NCBI GenBank assembly: GCA_026419785.1
Contig: JAODTK010002699.1
Span: forward strand, 132,646 to 196,645
Origin: Sclerodactyla briareus
Lineage: Eukaryota; Echinodermata; Holothuroidea; Dendrochirotida; Sclerodactylidae
Length of the DNA: 64,000 bases
Reading direction: 5' to 3'
Position 1 is the stretch's first letter. Every line of letters starts with the position of its first letter. Below are positions 12,316 through 24,299 of the stretch, in pieces. The notes beneath the pieces are model-generated. The model had not been told where the DNA came from, ran no database searches, and saw nothing but the letters and a program-made list of their open reading frames with translations. Made by a program: the position numbers and the translations under genes.

Positions 12316-12950
12316 GTGCAGCAACAGGTGTTAATAGAGACATGTACATGTGCATTCATTGGCTGTACACTTGCAATTCGCATCAATGTGGAGGGCAAGG
12401 GATTTGCTGTTTTTTCTTTAAAATGCCATTGCATGCTGCTTTGGGTATTATTTTTTAGTACACATCTTACAGAACTAATCAATCTAGAACTTGTTGGGAC
12501 CCTTATTTTGGAAAATTATGGGACCATTATTCTAAAAACAGCTAAATTTTCCAATATAGGCCCAGTGCAATTTTAAAAAACAATTTCCTAACTTTGCACC
12601 AACAGGTGTTGATTGAGAAAGGTTACATGTGCATTCATTGGCTGTACACTTGCAATTCGCATCAATGCAGTGTTGGCGCTAAGAGAGGGAAAGAGGGAGT
12701 TCTCCTGCCACTGCCTAAATCCCTCCGGAAAAATTATTTCAAGCGGGACATTCCTCCCCAAATTCTGGGTTTTGGAGTTTGTTGCTAGTTTTTCGAATTC
12801 CATTGCCCTGCTGCTTTGGGTATTATTTTTTAGTAACGTAATCTTACAGAACTCAATCAATCTAGAACTTGTTGGGACCCTTATTTTGAAAATTATTGGG
12901 ACCATTATTCTAAAAACAGCTAAATTTTCCAATATAGGCCCAGTGCATCT
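12316..12950. repeat. Two-copy tandem duplication
   Basis: The unit at 12316-12575 recurs at 12594-12950. Matching blocks are CAACAGGTGTT, ATTGGCTGTACACTTGC, CTTGTTGGGACCCTTATTTT and AATATAGGCCCAGTGCA. The second copy carries about 90 extra bases near 12668-12800. The overlapping open frames have no recognised product. Confidence 0.75.
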
Positions 12951-13182
12951 TTAAACATATATCCTAAATTCAGTTCTAAAGGTTTGATAGAGAATTTTAT
13001 TCTCTCTCCAATTATGGTCATTGGAGTGGCAGGGTACTAAGCTATACAGGGAGACCACACTCCACACTTTCTACCTGGGCAGGGCATGGAAAATATGAGA
13101 TATTTATGTCATTGTAAATCGACCAAAAGTTCCATTCAGACTTTAAAATATTCGAGAAAATAAGCATCAATGATATTGAAAC

Positions 13183-14121
13183 AAGGCGATCGCCCAGTGT
13201 CTCGGCTGGTTGGGCGATCAGTGTTACTTCTATTAGTCACCATGCAAACATTCACAAGGCATTCCATGTGTCGCTTGAAAGATTTCAGTATTAGTATTCA
13301 ACAGGAACGCCTACAAAACAGTGACCAATTTCAATTTGAAAAAAAATATTGACAATGTCTATTACAGGAGAGTGAAAGTTTTGAGGAAGTTTGACTGAAA
13401 TACCTAATTATGCCAATTTGGCAACTGACCCAAGTTTCACGAAAATATGGCAAACTTTGAAATGATGCATAATTATTGCAAAATAGACCTGTTTTGAATG
13501 ACCTCCAGTGACCCTGAATCCATGATAAAATATGTTAGAACTCAAGGTAAACCATACCCACAAAGGTTCATGAAAATCCAAGCAACTAAGTTTTGGCAAT
13601 AAACTATGCAAATTAGGTATGTTGAAGCCCTCCATTGACCCCAAATCTTTGTTTTAAAAAGTTTTGCGGGACTGGAGGTAGACCAGATTCACCAAGTTTC
13701 GAGAAAATCTGACAAACTTTTAATTTCGCTAAATTATGCAAAATTAGACGACCTAATTACCATATTTGACGCGCTTTTGAAAACCTAATCAGTACCACCT
13801 ACCTAGTTATCCCGATCTATGTGCCAAACCAAGTCCCCATAGCACCTAACGGTTCATCTGTATCTGCTAACGAGAGCATGAAAAATAGTAACATAAAATA
13901 GGCTAATAACCTTACTATTAGTGACTTGGTGCCCAAAATCTAATCAGATCGTGATTATCCAACCCCGATGTTACCCTGAGAATTTTGTCACAATTGCACT
14001 TGCCGTCCGAAAGATATCATGCTCACGAGGAAAGGGTGACACACATACACACAAGCACACACCATACACGCCATAGTGACCACTAAGTCTCCTCTGAATT
14101 TCATTCAGGAGAGAGACAAAA
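13183..14121 (+). mobile_element. Family B Helentron-like element, intact ends
   Basis: This is the most complete B copy in the window. It has a GGCGATCGCC stem-loop at 13185-13194, then CCAGT and GTCTCGGCTGGTTG. The 0.8-kb AT-rich body is collinear with the 8.55-9.5 kb copy. Next come a CA-rich tract (14040-14065), a right hairpin with GTCTCCTCTGAAT and ATTCAGGAGAGAGAC arms (14087-14117), and AAAAA. It carries no open frame of note and is probably non-autonomous. Confidence 0.65.
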
Positions 14122-14271
14122 AGATACCGATATCGACGGATACCTCTCTACAAGAAGAATTCAGTCAAAATACAGCACTCAAACCATTTCTATTCTTGAG
14201 AAAATGCTGATTTTCAGTTCGAAAAAAAAAAAAATTAAAAAGCTGGCCGGCCCACAACGAATGTATACAAG

Positions 14272-14470
14272 AGCATTAATGGTGCTGTAGCTCAACTGCA
14301 CATATATGCACAACCAAGACAATTCATAATATGTGTCATTATGTTGAGATTATGAAGTCAAGAAGGCAGTTTCTAAAACAATTGCATATTGTGCCCCTGC
14401 AACCGCATTTGACCTTGATCTTAATAGGGCCACAGCTGTCTTAGAGTCAATAAACATGCTACTTCGTCGG
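14272..14470 (+). mobile_element. Family A Helentron-like left end fragment
   Basis: The stem-loop AGCATTAATGGTGCT (14272-14286) is followed by GT and AGCTCAACTGC. The next 150 bases parallel 63.62-63.77 kb and 58.71-58.82 kb (ATTGTGCCCCTG, TTTGACCTTGATCTT). The element stops before any tandem units or right hairpin. Confidence 0.5.
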
Positions 14471-14508
14471 TCTCAACATCCAGCGGAGAAATAACTAATT
14501 GAGCGAGA

Positions 14509-14960
14509 ACAAGGCGTGGTGATCTGTCCGAGTGTCCCAAGTGTCTCGCCCGCTTGTGCAATCAGTGGTTATTACATTAGAATGAAGCACAATTAGCAAT
14601 TGACTAGCTAACCATACATGTCGAGTTGAAGATGTAGTTTTTAAAACTTGAGAGAGGAAATTGCCACCCATTGATATGCCAATGTAAAATTTGTAAACAC
14701 CAGGTCACCTAATTAGCTATTTTATGCTGAAAATAGATCAGTCATGAAACATGCCAACTTGATTATATGTCAAAGTCAAACCACATCATTATAGTTCGTT
14801 TAGGCCATTGCATAATTGCTTAAGGGGTAAACTAAAATTCTATGGAATAGGCAAAGTACTCATTAATTATGGTGATTGGTGCCTAACTTCTGATTAGATC
14901 ACCTACCCCTAACTTTTTGTTGCCATTAATGTGTCATCAGCTATAGCTAAACCACACGCA
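14509..14960 (+). mobile_element. Family B fragment, left end
   Basis: AAGGCGTGGTGATCTGTCC, then AGTGTCTCGCCCGCTTGTGCAATCAGTG, resembles the B left end. A shortened body with CTAATTAGCTATTTTATGC follows. No right hairpin. Confidence 0.45.
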
Positions 14961-15835
14961 AAACATGCCCAGCTTGTCATTTGGCTGCTTTCCTGGTTCT
15001 GCTAAATTGCGCATGTGCAGTGGACCTGTAAGTACTGTCCTGGGAAATGGTTCACAATAGTCTTGGCATTCGGCTGTAAACAGTCAATGGAGCATGAATC
15101 CTTTGCGTCTCATCTGAGAAAGTGGTCGATCCGGGATTCACTGATTTCTGTTTGATGGAACGGAACATGGTGGTCCTGGGAAAGGTACACCCCTGCCTTG
15201 ATATCACTTTGACCACTTCTTGGAAGAGTAAAGGTGAGTTATCCAGTCAAAATCACCAGGATTCCTAGAGAGGCTTGAATGCTTCCTGAATGTTGTTGAA
15301 AAAGCTGTAATCATCAAGTAAGATCAGAAGAAGCCTACTGGGCAGAGAAATTATATTATGGGTGAAATTGTGTGACACACTGATGGCTTCTTGACCAGTG
15401 TCTTTTGTGTAAGGTACTGAGATCATACTGATTAATATCGAGGACAAATCAGCTATTTTACGATGGAATTATCTGCAGTTTAGCTTCAAATTTATCATTG
15501 TAGTTTCTGTGTTTTTCCAGCTATATTCGCCTCCTCATCCCCAATAGATGTGGCTGTTGTGTCCAATAGCCCCAGTTTGGATTTACAGTGGTGGAGGCTG
15601 CACTCGGCAATGGGTGAGCAGTATGCAAGAGGTGACCGGAATCCTTGAAGCCCTGAATGCCATGGCCATCGGCTTTTTGGCAATGGCCTCTAGCCCCAAA
15701 ATTGACTTCTTTTCAAAGCCAGCTCTGAGTGGAGAAAACACTAGGTTAGTGTTGCAACTGTACTTATATATATGGCATTTTTCTACAGCATGGGTCTGTG
15801 GCTACTTTGCACAGATTGTATTATAATGAAGGCTA
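14960..15835. other. Unassigned DNA
   Basis: No gene or repeat boundary is recognised. The open frame at 15548-15826 (+) is mirrored by an open frame on the other strand and has no motif. Confidence 0.35.
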
Positions 15836-15839
15836 CCGC

Positions 15840-16215
15840 ACACTTGCCTATCCCATCCTCAGATGGGGAGAGGGTATTTTTGTCAGGGTATTTTTGTCTA
15901 TTGTACTTGATCCACCATTATCAGAATGGAGTTTAACTTTCTCACTTCATACAGCCTTAAAACCCAATACCCTGCATGGTAGGGGAGTGGGTTGGCAAGA
16001 TTTTTCGTGGGAAGGGGTCCAACTCATCTCAGCCTATCCCAACCTCAGATGGGGAGAGGGCGATTGTTGTCAGGTATGTTTTCTACGTTGATCAACTTTT
16101 CAGAAGGGAGGGTAAAACTTGTCTCATATTCATCACCCACGCATTAACACACAATACTTTTGGGTAGGGAATTGGGTTTGCAAGATTTTTCGGGGGAAGA
16201 AGTCCACTCATATCA
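15840..16215. repeat. Tandem duplication of about 180 bp
   Basis: TCAGATGGGGAGAGGG occurs at about 15859 and 16044, and the paired GGTTGGCAAGATTTTTCG / GGTTTGCAAGATTTTTCG at about 15989 and 16168, giving a unit near 180-185 bp. Confidence 0.65.
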
Positions 16216-16224
16216 TATTGAAGC

Positions 16225-16905
16225 ATTGTTCTATATTAATGGGCCCCCAGGGCTACACTGGGCTTGGGACCTATCCCTGGGCACTCTAAAGATATGGCTA
16301 TTGACTCACTATTACTACTGAACATCAGCACTGTACAACAAAATTTGTATGAGATACAAATTTTTGGTATTAGCATATAATGGGCCCCTTGGCCCACAGT
16401 GGGTCTGACCCAAATGTCCTGAACACCCGGTAGCCCTCTACCCAAGGGGAAGACCATTCATGTAACCTAGCAAACATCAGATGAACCGTGTGGGAGAGAT
16501 GCAGTTCAAAAGTACTATGTGTGAACTTGTCATAAAATGCCCTTGGGCCCAAGTCGGACGTTGGACCAAAAAATCCTGAACCATAACCCCGAGGTACGGC
16601 TGTTGGACCATCATAATGACCGAACATCAACACCGACTCGTGCATCAAAATTTGTAAGGAGGAATACATTTGAAATTTTACACATAATGGCCTCTTTGCC
16701 AATGCCCTTTAAGGGCTTTGACCTGACCTTCACAGGTCAAACATGTCCAAGGGTCAATGAACATTGTGTCCAAGTTGGTCGACATCCTCACAGAATGACT
16801 GTTTGGGAGCAAAAAGGCAATGTTAACCCACCGGGAAGGTATATAGACAGAGAGAGTGACATGCAGATTCCATCCTCAACCCAGCCTAGCTGGTTTGAGC
16901 TAATA
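16225..16905 (+). mobile_element. Family A Helentron-like element, right part
   Basis: Diverged 140-155 bp units begin at about 16238, 16378 and 16528, each with a GGCCC-rich start, CCTGAAC, GACCATCATAATGACC and CATCAAAATTTGT. A unique module then matches 58.85-58.97 kb (GACCTTCACAGGTC, ATGTCCAAGGGTCAA). After a short GACAGAGAGAG tract comes the terminal hairpin CTCAACCCAGC-CTA-GCTGGTTTGAG (16875-16898) and CTAATAAAA. The left end is not found. Confidence 0.55.
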
Positions 16906-16979
16906 AAAATTTCAGAACTTCGTTTGAAATCCGAACTGAAATGACGCGTTTTTTTATCTTCAAACACAGCCTCCCATGA

Positions 16980-17215
16980 ATTAACAGAGAAGGCTATGCT
17001 TCCATGGAACGCTTAATATATTGAGCCAAAAACCAAAATGATTGCTTGATTTGTTTGGAAAAAATCAGAATTTCTGCAATTTTTATGTGAAAGTAAATAA
17101 CAAGAACAAAATATCAGAATGGGGTGGCGAGTAACCCACAACGGTGAAAATATCATGATTTCTGGCTTGCTTCCATTGACCGATAACAAACAGTCCCTAT
17201 GGAAGATGAGTTGCG
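16980..17215. repeat. Relative of the 21.2-kb foldback element
   Basis: GGTGGCGAGTAACCCACAA, TCTGGCTTGCTTCCATTGACC and AAACAGTCCCTATGGAAGA match the right arm of the 21.19-21.66 kb foldback (GGTGGCGTTACACCCACAAA and following). Only one arm is evident here. Confidence 0.45.
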
Positions 17216-17349
17216 CTACGTTGCCTATACATTATGTAATTATGACAGGTTCAAGATGGGGTTAGGCTCAGTGAGGGTTAGGTTAGGTTTTGGGGGTGAC
17301 GATAAGATTTGAGATTAGTGGTAGAAGTCTGAATGGCTAAGGTCAGCTT

Positions 17350-18245
17350 GGTTGTTGTCCAAGGTACAGTTCTTTGGACCCTTTCTTTTCCCACTGTATA
17401 TAAATGACTTCCAACATAACTTAGTTCAGGATAATCCTCTTACATCTGATGAGTGCATCATTACCCGGGAGTTAGGAGTGAAGGTGACTCCATTTTACTC
17501 CAGAAGCGATCTTAATGCTCACATGACTGTACTACTAATTGGCAGAATGAAATTCACCTACATACCGTGTTTCATTACGAGAATGTCACATGCCCGCTCT
17601 CTTACACTATTCTCCTATAACACTGGTGGTAATACACTCTCTGTGTGAAACATATCCCTTATTTGGGATTACCATTTCTGATAACTTGAAGTGGAATTAC
17701 TCACATTGATTCCATCGGAGTAAAGCCAACAGAACTCTTGGTTTTAATAAGAGAAAATTACATCTTGGATCAATCACCAAAGCTTGAGGCTTACAAAAAA
17801 CCCGGTCAGACCCCACATTGAACTATGCATCAGGCGGATGGGAACACATACCAAAGAATGCTGACCAGCTTAGAAAAATCCAAAAACGAAGCAGCGTGTC
17901 ATTGTACACGATTGCTATTCCAGAACGCCCGGCTGCGTTACGCAAATGAGGTCGCCCTCTGGCCTTGATCCTCTTGACATCAGACGGAAGTCCAGGAGCG
18001 TATATGGATCTTAAGCAGGCAAAATCGTGGCACTTGTGCCTGCACATTGATGATCTCTTACAGCGGTTGTGGTCAATTCACAGCAACAAAACACCCAGAC
18101 TCGTATACTCTGTTCCTGCAACTAAGGATTGTTACAAATACTTGTTTGTCCATAGGGACAATAAGGGACTGGATTACACTTCCCCCCACATGTCGTGATA
18201 ATCCAGAATATATTTCCGGAAGGCAGTTAGTAACACCTAAGTGGC
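17350..18245 (+). pseudogene. Decayed non-LTR reverse transcriptase, C-terminal half
   Basis: Translation in shifting frames gives the conserved order of a CR1/Jockey-type reverse transcriptase. FFGPFLFPLYINDF stands for the usual VLGPLLFLLYINDL near 17365-17410. A thumb-region stretch follows near 17650-17790 (TISDNLKWN, then KANRTLGF in other frames, then LEAYK). Last comes a C-terminal block at about 18110-18190 resembling the CRTDYRKYSFFPRTIRDWNSLP segment of this group. The YADD block is lost between 17410 and 17640. Several frameshifts and stops mean it cannot encode an active enzyme. Clade within CR1/Jockey is unresolved. Confidence 0.7.
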
Positions 18246-18318
18246 ACTTTCATAGACGGGCCTAACAGTGTTTCGTTGGCTGCCAAACCCATATCCTGGT
18301 CCTCTAGCTCTGATCAGA

Positions 18319-18340
18319 TTCAAGGTTCAAGGTTCAAGTT
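18319..18340 (-). repeat. TTGAACC tandem tail of non-LTR element
   Basis: On the minus strand, about three copies of the 7-mer CTTGAAC sit directly beyond the degraded 3' region of the minus-strand reverse transcriptase. Short tandem tails are typical 3' ends of CR1/L2-type elements. They could instead belong to the plus-strand copy that ends on the other side. Confidence 0.55.
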
Positions 18341-18344
18341 AATC

Positions 18345-20235
18345 GGTGAATGGAATGCCGACCCTAACGATACCCCAACACTGAAACAGTAACACTAAAC
18401 AAATGGGCATACATTGATTTACCTTGATAGTGTAGCCAGGACAGCGGTGGGCAATTGGTTATTGGGCCGGAAGCCACGTCTTGGTTATATAAAGCCCACC
18501 CTGCTGTTTCATGATGGGATCATTGCCTTTTTTTAATGCAACGAGTTTCTGCCAGAAACACCTCTTCAGGAAGACTGTTCTACTGTTCTATAACTCTCTG
18601 ACTGAAGAAAAATTTCCTTATGTTCACTCCTGAGTGTTCCTTGTACAATTTTAAGCTGTGTCCTCTTGTATGAACCATGGCTGTGTGCCCCTTACTTCGC
18701 TGCTTAACTCAAACAAATCACCATGAAGAATTTCATCCAGTCTCTTCATTATTTTGAACACTTCAATAAGATCATCCCTTACACGTCTCCTTTCCAGTGT
18801 TAGTAAACCTGTTCCCCTACAAACCGTTCTTCATATGACAAGAGTCCTAAATCCAGAAATCATTTTCAGTGCTCTGCACTGTACCTTCTCTATTGTTAAT
18901 ATCTTTCTGCAGGACGGGTCTCCATGCCTGAATACAGTACTCTTGATGCGGTCTCACTAATAATTGTACAGGATGCACATGTAATCTTTAGACTTGTTAG
19001 TCATATTTTTTCTGATAATTCCCAGAGCTTCATTTGCAGCCTTCATTGCCCGGGCCACCTGATGACCCACACCCAGGTCCTCCTGAATAATTACAGCCAA
19101 GTCTCTTTCAAAATGTCCTCCTCCATACTGTACTCATACCTTGGATTGTTCCTCCTGACATGTAATGTCTGCATTTCATTTTGCTAATCATCTTCATCTG
19201 CCAATCAGCTGACCATAGCATTAAAACATCCAAATCTGCTTGCAGTGCTACACAGTCACCTTTTGTCTGAATCCCTCTGTACAGCTTAGTATCATCTGCA
19301 AATTTCAACATTTCACTTGAAATTCCAATGTCGATATCAATAATATATAAGAGAAATAATGTTGGTCTGAAACTGAACTGACCCCTGTGGTACACCACTT
19401 GTCATGTCCTGACCAAGGTGACTGTTCTCCATTGATCACAACTCTCTGTTTTCTGTTACTGGGCCAATTACTGATCCAATTTAGCACTTCCCCAGTGATG
19501 CCATAAGCTTCAACTTTTCTAACGCGCCTTGCGTGTGGTACCTTATCAAAAGCTTTGCTGAAGTCTAAATACAAGACATCAACAGAATGGCCCATGTCTG
19601 TACTCTTGGTTACGTCTTCCAGAGAAAGCAGCAGGTTTGTAAGGCAAGACTTTCCTGCACAAAGCCATTCTGTGAGCTATTTAATAGTCCATGTTGACAC
19701 AGGATACATGTTCAATGATTTCCCTTGAGACAGATTCCAATAGTTTGCGACATGTGATGTCAAAACTCACTGGTATATAGTTCTCAGCGAGAAATCAAGG
19801 TCCAGACTTATGTATTGGAGTAATAATTGCACAGCGCCAATCATCAGGTAATCACAGATGCAGACTTTTCTGGACCAGACGAATAGGCAGCTCAGCGAGG
19901 TAAACAGCAAGTCTCTTTAGGATGTTGGGATGAATGTTGTCCCAACCAGGTGCTTTCTCTGACTTTAGTTGCTCCAACTTCTTCTCCACTTCTTCTGGTC
20001 CAATTTGTACAGTCTCCCAACACCATCGTCAAATAAATTGAGGCATGATTTCATTCAAATTTTTATGTGTTACAAACACAGTTGTAAAATAATTGTTTAA
20101 AATCTCTGCCATCCTAGCCTGGTCTAGCCACGTATCAGAAGAAATTTTACTGTAGCACACTCCCAGTGAGGTGACGAAATCAGTCACAACATGCCTCCAA
20201 CTTCTCCCTCCGATTACACAGCCCTCTATAACCTT
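18345..20235 (-). pseudogene. CR1/L2-type non-LTR retrotransposon, reverse transcriptase remnant
   Basis: Reading the minus strand from about 20235 down, the reverse transcriptase order is clear despite frameshifts. It starts with an N-terminal block with EKAPGWDNIHPNILKRLA (about 19990-19910), then a palm block with LPDDWRCAIITPIHKSG. The motif A region is VDVLYLDFSKAFDKVPHAR near 19590-19525. Motif C is KFADDTKLYRGIQTK near 19310-19255. A primer-grip block with WSADWQMK follows, then an RPHLEY-like thumb (LYSGMETRPA, 18925-18900) and a C-terminal TRGHSLKLYK ... KFFFSQRVI block near 18680-18590. No intact frame remains. No upstream endonuclease domain is seen, as expected for a 5'-truncated copy. 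Confidence 0.85.
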
Positions 20236-20254
20236 CAAAACATCATTATAATAA

Positions 20255-20485
20255 TAATAATAATAATAATAATAGACATTTAGAACGCAGTTCACAGAAG
20301 CATCACAGCGTGGACAAAAGCAAAATCAATACAGATGGGGTTTTTGAGCAACCTCTTAAAAATTGACAGTGATGCCGCGGAACGCACATCACGAGGAAGC
20401 TTATTCCACTCGTTGACAGAGTAGTAGTTAAATTCAAGAACATTCAAGAAACATTCCATTCCCACTACAAGGTTAAAATTCATCC
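20255..20485 (-). pseudogene. C-terminal tail of a second non-LTR element with (TTA)n end
   Basis: The minus-strand frame gives NYYSVNEWNKLPRDVRSAAS then LSIFKRLLKN, which is the standard WNxLPxxV...S..FKxxL ending of non-LTR reverse transcriptases. It stops in frame and is followed by a TTA/TAA run (20255-20274 on the plus strand). That run looks like its 3' microsatellite tail. The next minus-strand element begins immediately after, so the two are abutted or nested. Confidence 0.65.
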
Positions 20486-20489
20486 GGCT

Positions 20490-21185
20490 AAGTTGATACT
20501 TACAAGCCTAATGATGGGATTCGGTATGGCGTCACAGGAGCGATCGTGATGAAACCAAAAAGGACCTTACAGGGAAATACAGACGGACTTTATGAGAATG
20601 ACATAAATTATTTCATTATGTCAGGTGATGTATTTGAAGATTTGAACTTGTAGAAGTGCCAAACCTATGAATCTTCGGAAGGGCAAATTAAATTATTTTA
20701 ATTTACACTAAGTCGAATGGACCAATCAAATTCTACCCTATCTATGTAGGGAGAAAATGAAGCGTCTACTCCGTCTAGCATGCATGAATGTACTGTACAG
20801 AAAAACTGTACAAAACGTGCGACAAGTGCAGTGTAACGTACACCACTCTCTACTTGCTTGAACTTGCCCGCAGCAGCAGGTTCAACGGCTCGTAACTCAT
20901 TATTTTCGGCCTGTTGAGGGGTGAGGTTCTTACTTATACTTCATGTTCTCACAACTTTTAAATATTCCCCGCTAGACTAATAAACCAAGGTCAGAAATGG
21001 TAGACTGGTGTTTCTCGCGTTCACCATAAGTCTTCCACATGAGTGTGCATCCTGGTGTTTGTTTTTCTTCTTGTACCTGTGCTATCAGTCCATTTTGACT
21101 GTAATAATTGATGGAACACCACAGCCTCCACGGTCTGTTTTTTCCCATCCTGTCTTGTTTTGGCCACAGTGTGCATCATGCAAAA
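20490..21185. other. Unassigned DNA
   Basis: No gene or repeat boundary is recognised. A small inverted motif pair (ACTGTACAG and ACTGTACA) lies near 20790-20812. Confidence 0.35.
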
Positions 21186-21187
21186 CC

Positions 21188-21655
21188 CTTCCTTTCATAG
21201 GGGCACTTAGTTTTAGCAATCAATGGAAAAGTCAGAAAAATCACAATATTTTATATGTGTGGGTGTATCGCCACCAAATCCTGAGGTTTGTTCTTGTTAT
21301 TCTACCTTCATCATGAAAATTGCAGAAATTCTGATGAAATCACAATTTTTCCAACTCCAAAAACCTAGCAAAGCAGTTATTTAGGTTTTTGGCCCAATAT
21401 GCCGTTCCTGAGGCCTACCCTCACTGTTTCATCATGGTAGTCTGCAATCACGAAGATCGAAAAACAGCTTCATTTGAGTTGGAAAAATCCCGTTTTTCAT
21501 CATGAATTTCGCATATTCTGTGAAGTATAAACGCCAAAACAAAATATCGATTTGGTGGCGTTACACCCACAAATGAGTGAAATTCGTGATTTTTTTTTTC
21601 TGCTGGCTTGCCTCAATTGACTGCTAACACAAAGTGCCCTATGAAGAGTTTTTCG
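21188..21655. mobile_element. Long-arm foldback element
   Basis: The left arm (about 21188-21365) and right arm (about 21470-21655) are imperfect reverse complements over about 170-180 bases. Paired blocks are TTCATAGGGGCACTTAGT with AAGTGCCCTATGAAGA, GGTGTATCGCCACCAAATC with GATTTGGTGGCGTTACACC, and TTTTTCCAACTC with GAGTTGGAAAAA. The centre is about 100 bases. There is no coding capacity. It is probably a MITE of foldback type; target duplications are not evident. Confidence 0.7.
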
Positions 21656-21659
21656 CACT

Positions 21660-22930
21660 TGCTTATAGAAAATCTGTCATGAAATCATTATATCGTGCGA
21701 GTGGCACCTGGTAATACACAATGACACGTGTGAATCAATTAGGCAGTTATGGAGATTCCGGACTGATTCCGGGTAAATTTCTCACCATTCTCACCTGCGA
21801 TACCAATGTTGGGGAATGGAGAGTTTCTAAACCTTCTCTTAACAACAATAAATTGGGGTCTTTTGGGTATATATTATGAATCGAGATGCAACTTGTCCCG
21901 AAACTGAAGTTGAAGAGCACAGGCTACCTGGATAAGCCCTTACCAGTCATTCTATATCATTTGGCGGACAGCAGCGAACAATGACCACAAACATAGCTTT
22001 CGTAGCAAGCAATAAGGGTCTGCGCATTTGCACCCCGGAAGTCGGCTGTAAAAATTTTGGACTTTTTTCACGGTGTACATAAGTCCGTGATAATGTCCAA
22101 GGATGTTTGTGAATCGCGAGGGGTGAGAAAATATCAGTGTTGTAGTCGAGACCAGCACATCCGAGACAATACCGAGCCCATAGGGTGTCGAGACCGTGAT
22201 ATAAGCCCAAGTTCTAGACCGAGAACAGCAAGGGTCCCAGACAAGATCGAGGCAGAGACCGAGGTATATAATGTATAGGGCAACAATTCTAAAGTCCGAA
22301 CTGTATTGTAGGCCCATTTAAACCCACATGCTCTATTTTCACATGATAGACAACCTCTGCTCTTGATTACATTTGCTTCTTCTACAATCTGCACCAACAT
22401 TCACATCTTCTTCTTCGCGGTCATTCTCCACAACCGACAAGGAATAGGTTAACCACTTGAGCGAAATAAGGGTGTGCTCATGTGAGCATGCATGCCCCCA
22501 ACCATCTCCCCATCACTCCCCCGCCCCAGTTCACCAAATTGTCGGTTAAGCCATTAACCAAAATATACCCCCCATCATCACATTGAACAAGTGGGTTCCC
22601 GAACCGCTAGTCTTGCCTATTTCGGGATCAGAGATTTTTTTTTCATTTTCACGCAGGTATTTATTAAGTTTCGACTTTAATTCTGATGGGTTTTACTATC
22701 AGGGGATTTTGTTGTTGGCAGCTAATAACATCATCATTCAAAACCATTGATGGCATGCATGGAGGGGGTTTTGGACTTTTGGTGGTCAGATCTCTCCAGA
22801 CCAGTTACCAATGCATAATACAATCTTTATTGCGCTGCTTCATGAAAATCGCGGTACAGTGAAACCAATTGGTGTATTGTTCATGTGTGTGATATATATT
22901 GAAGGGAAGAGAGTCATGTGTATTTAAAAT
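21660..22930. other. Unassigned DNA with GAGACCG-rich patch
   Basis: GAGACC/CCGAG-type short repeats occur at about 22140-22265 (CGAGACCAG, CCGAGACAA, CGAGACCGTG, GACCGAGAAC, GAGACCGAGG). The rest is unassigned. Confidence 0.4.
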
Positions 22931-22939
22931 TCTTCGAAA

Positions 22940-23545
22940 CAAAGAGTGAAATCCACAAATTATTAGACTGAATGTTGATCACAAACCCCTGTGAAAATAT
23001 GACTAAATGTTAATTAGCATAAATTATGACACAGTATCTGACCTCTAAGGCACCCAAATTCCCCCTGGAAATATCTCAGAAACAATATAGTGTATCACAT
23101 ACCCAAGTTTCATGAAATTCAACTAATTCCAACAATATGCATAAATAAGCAAAGTAGGACACCTGAAATGACCCCTTCCTTGACCTTACCCTACCTTCAA
23201 ATTTTGTGGAACCAAAACTGGCTAGCACATCCACAACGTTTCATGAAAAACTATCAGACTTGAAAAAAAATGCTAAATATGCAAATTAGAACCTAAAATG
23301 AAATCTGATGACCTCCACTCTTGCATAAATGTATGGGAATAAAAGGTTAGACCATGTCCACCAAGTTTCGTTGAAAATCAACAAACTTTGCAATTTGACA
23401 AATTATGCACATCTAGGGGTACTTAATAGCATGATTTGGCGAAATCTAATCAGTTCATCTACTGCTATCCTGACTATATGCCAAGCCCATCGCCGTAGGT
23501 CCTACCGTTTGTGCGCAATCTTGCTAACGAGCACAAACAATAAAT
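22940..23545 (+). repeat. Family B internal fragment
   Basis: This is collinear with the B body at 8.70-9.27 kb (TAATTAGCATAAATTATG, ACCAAGTTTC, AATCTAATCAGTTCATC, TCTTGCTAACGAGC). Both termini are missing. Confidence 0.55.
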
Positions 23546-23932
23546 AAAACATGGTGAAATGGGCTGATCAATATACTCAAGGCCAAATAAAAAAAAAACC
23601 ATGGTTAGCGTCCCCACTTTTTCGAAAATGAGGAGGCAGACCCTTTGTTATTGTTGGTTTTAGGGGAGGGGGGTGGGCCGACCCGACCATTGCTTACAAG
23701 ATGTTATATATCAAGCTGGGTTGTGTACCGCATGGAGCTCGACACTAATACTATAGCCATTCATAACCAAAAATTGCATAATTACCATTTCTAAATAAAA
23801 TGCAACCAGACTTAGACAGGTGTGAAAAGAGGAAAAAGAAGCGGGTCGAACGCAGGGTTTTGCCACTTGACCTATCTCAGAGGAGGCGGCCTTCTTTTTC
23901 CTTTATTTTATGGTCGACAGGGTTGTTACGTA

Positions 23933-24287
23933 CAGTGGTGGCACTAGGATATATTGGGGGGCGAAATCACCTTCAAGAAAAATGGTGGGGGGGATCTGAC
24001 AAAAGTGGGGGGAATTTCGAGAATTGTGAGTGGGCTGTCAGCTCCCATAATGCAATGGACGTCGCATTTTGCAATTTATATTTTTCAGCAGGGTATCACC
24101 ACACACAAGCCCGGTTTGATGAACAATGTATGCATGTTTGGTTTTTTTTTCTTCAGAATATTAAACAACAGCACTACAGCAGGAAGCATTGTATGTGTGT
24201 TAGAAGAAAACGTCTTAGATATGAGTATAACTTTCAATCCTACCCGCTCCCCTTAAAAAAAAAATCAGCCCCTCTAGCACCCCCACT
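23933..24287 (+). mobile_element. Possible hAT-like MITE
   Basis: The left end CAGTGGTGGCACTAG (23933-23947), then a G-rich tract, and the right end CTAGCACCCCCACT (24274-24287) are near inverted matches, with G/C homopolymers just inside, as in many hAT-type miniature elements. No 8-bp target duplication is visible at these boundaries, so the limits are uncertain. The 166-codon frame 23800-24300 across it has no recognised domain. Confidence 0.4.
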
Positions 24288-24299
24288 CATCCCACTCTA

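Noticed and set aside
15340-15345. Bacterial-type features (Shine-Dalgarno, operons, terminators)
   Set aside because: The window is eukaryotic by all signs, and chance matches to such motifs carry no meaning here.
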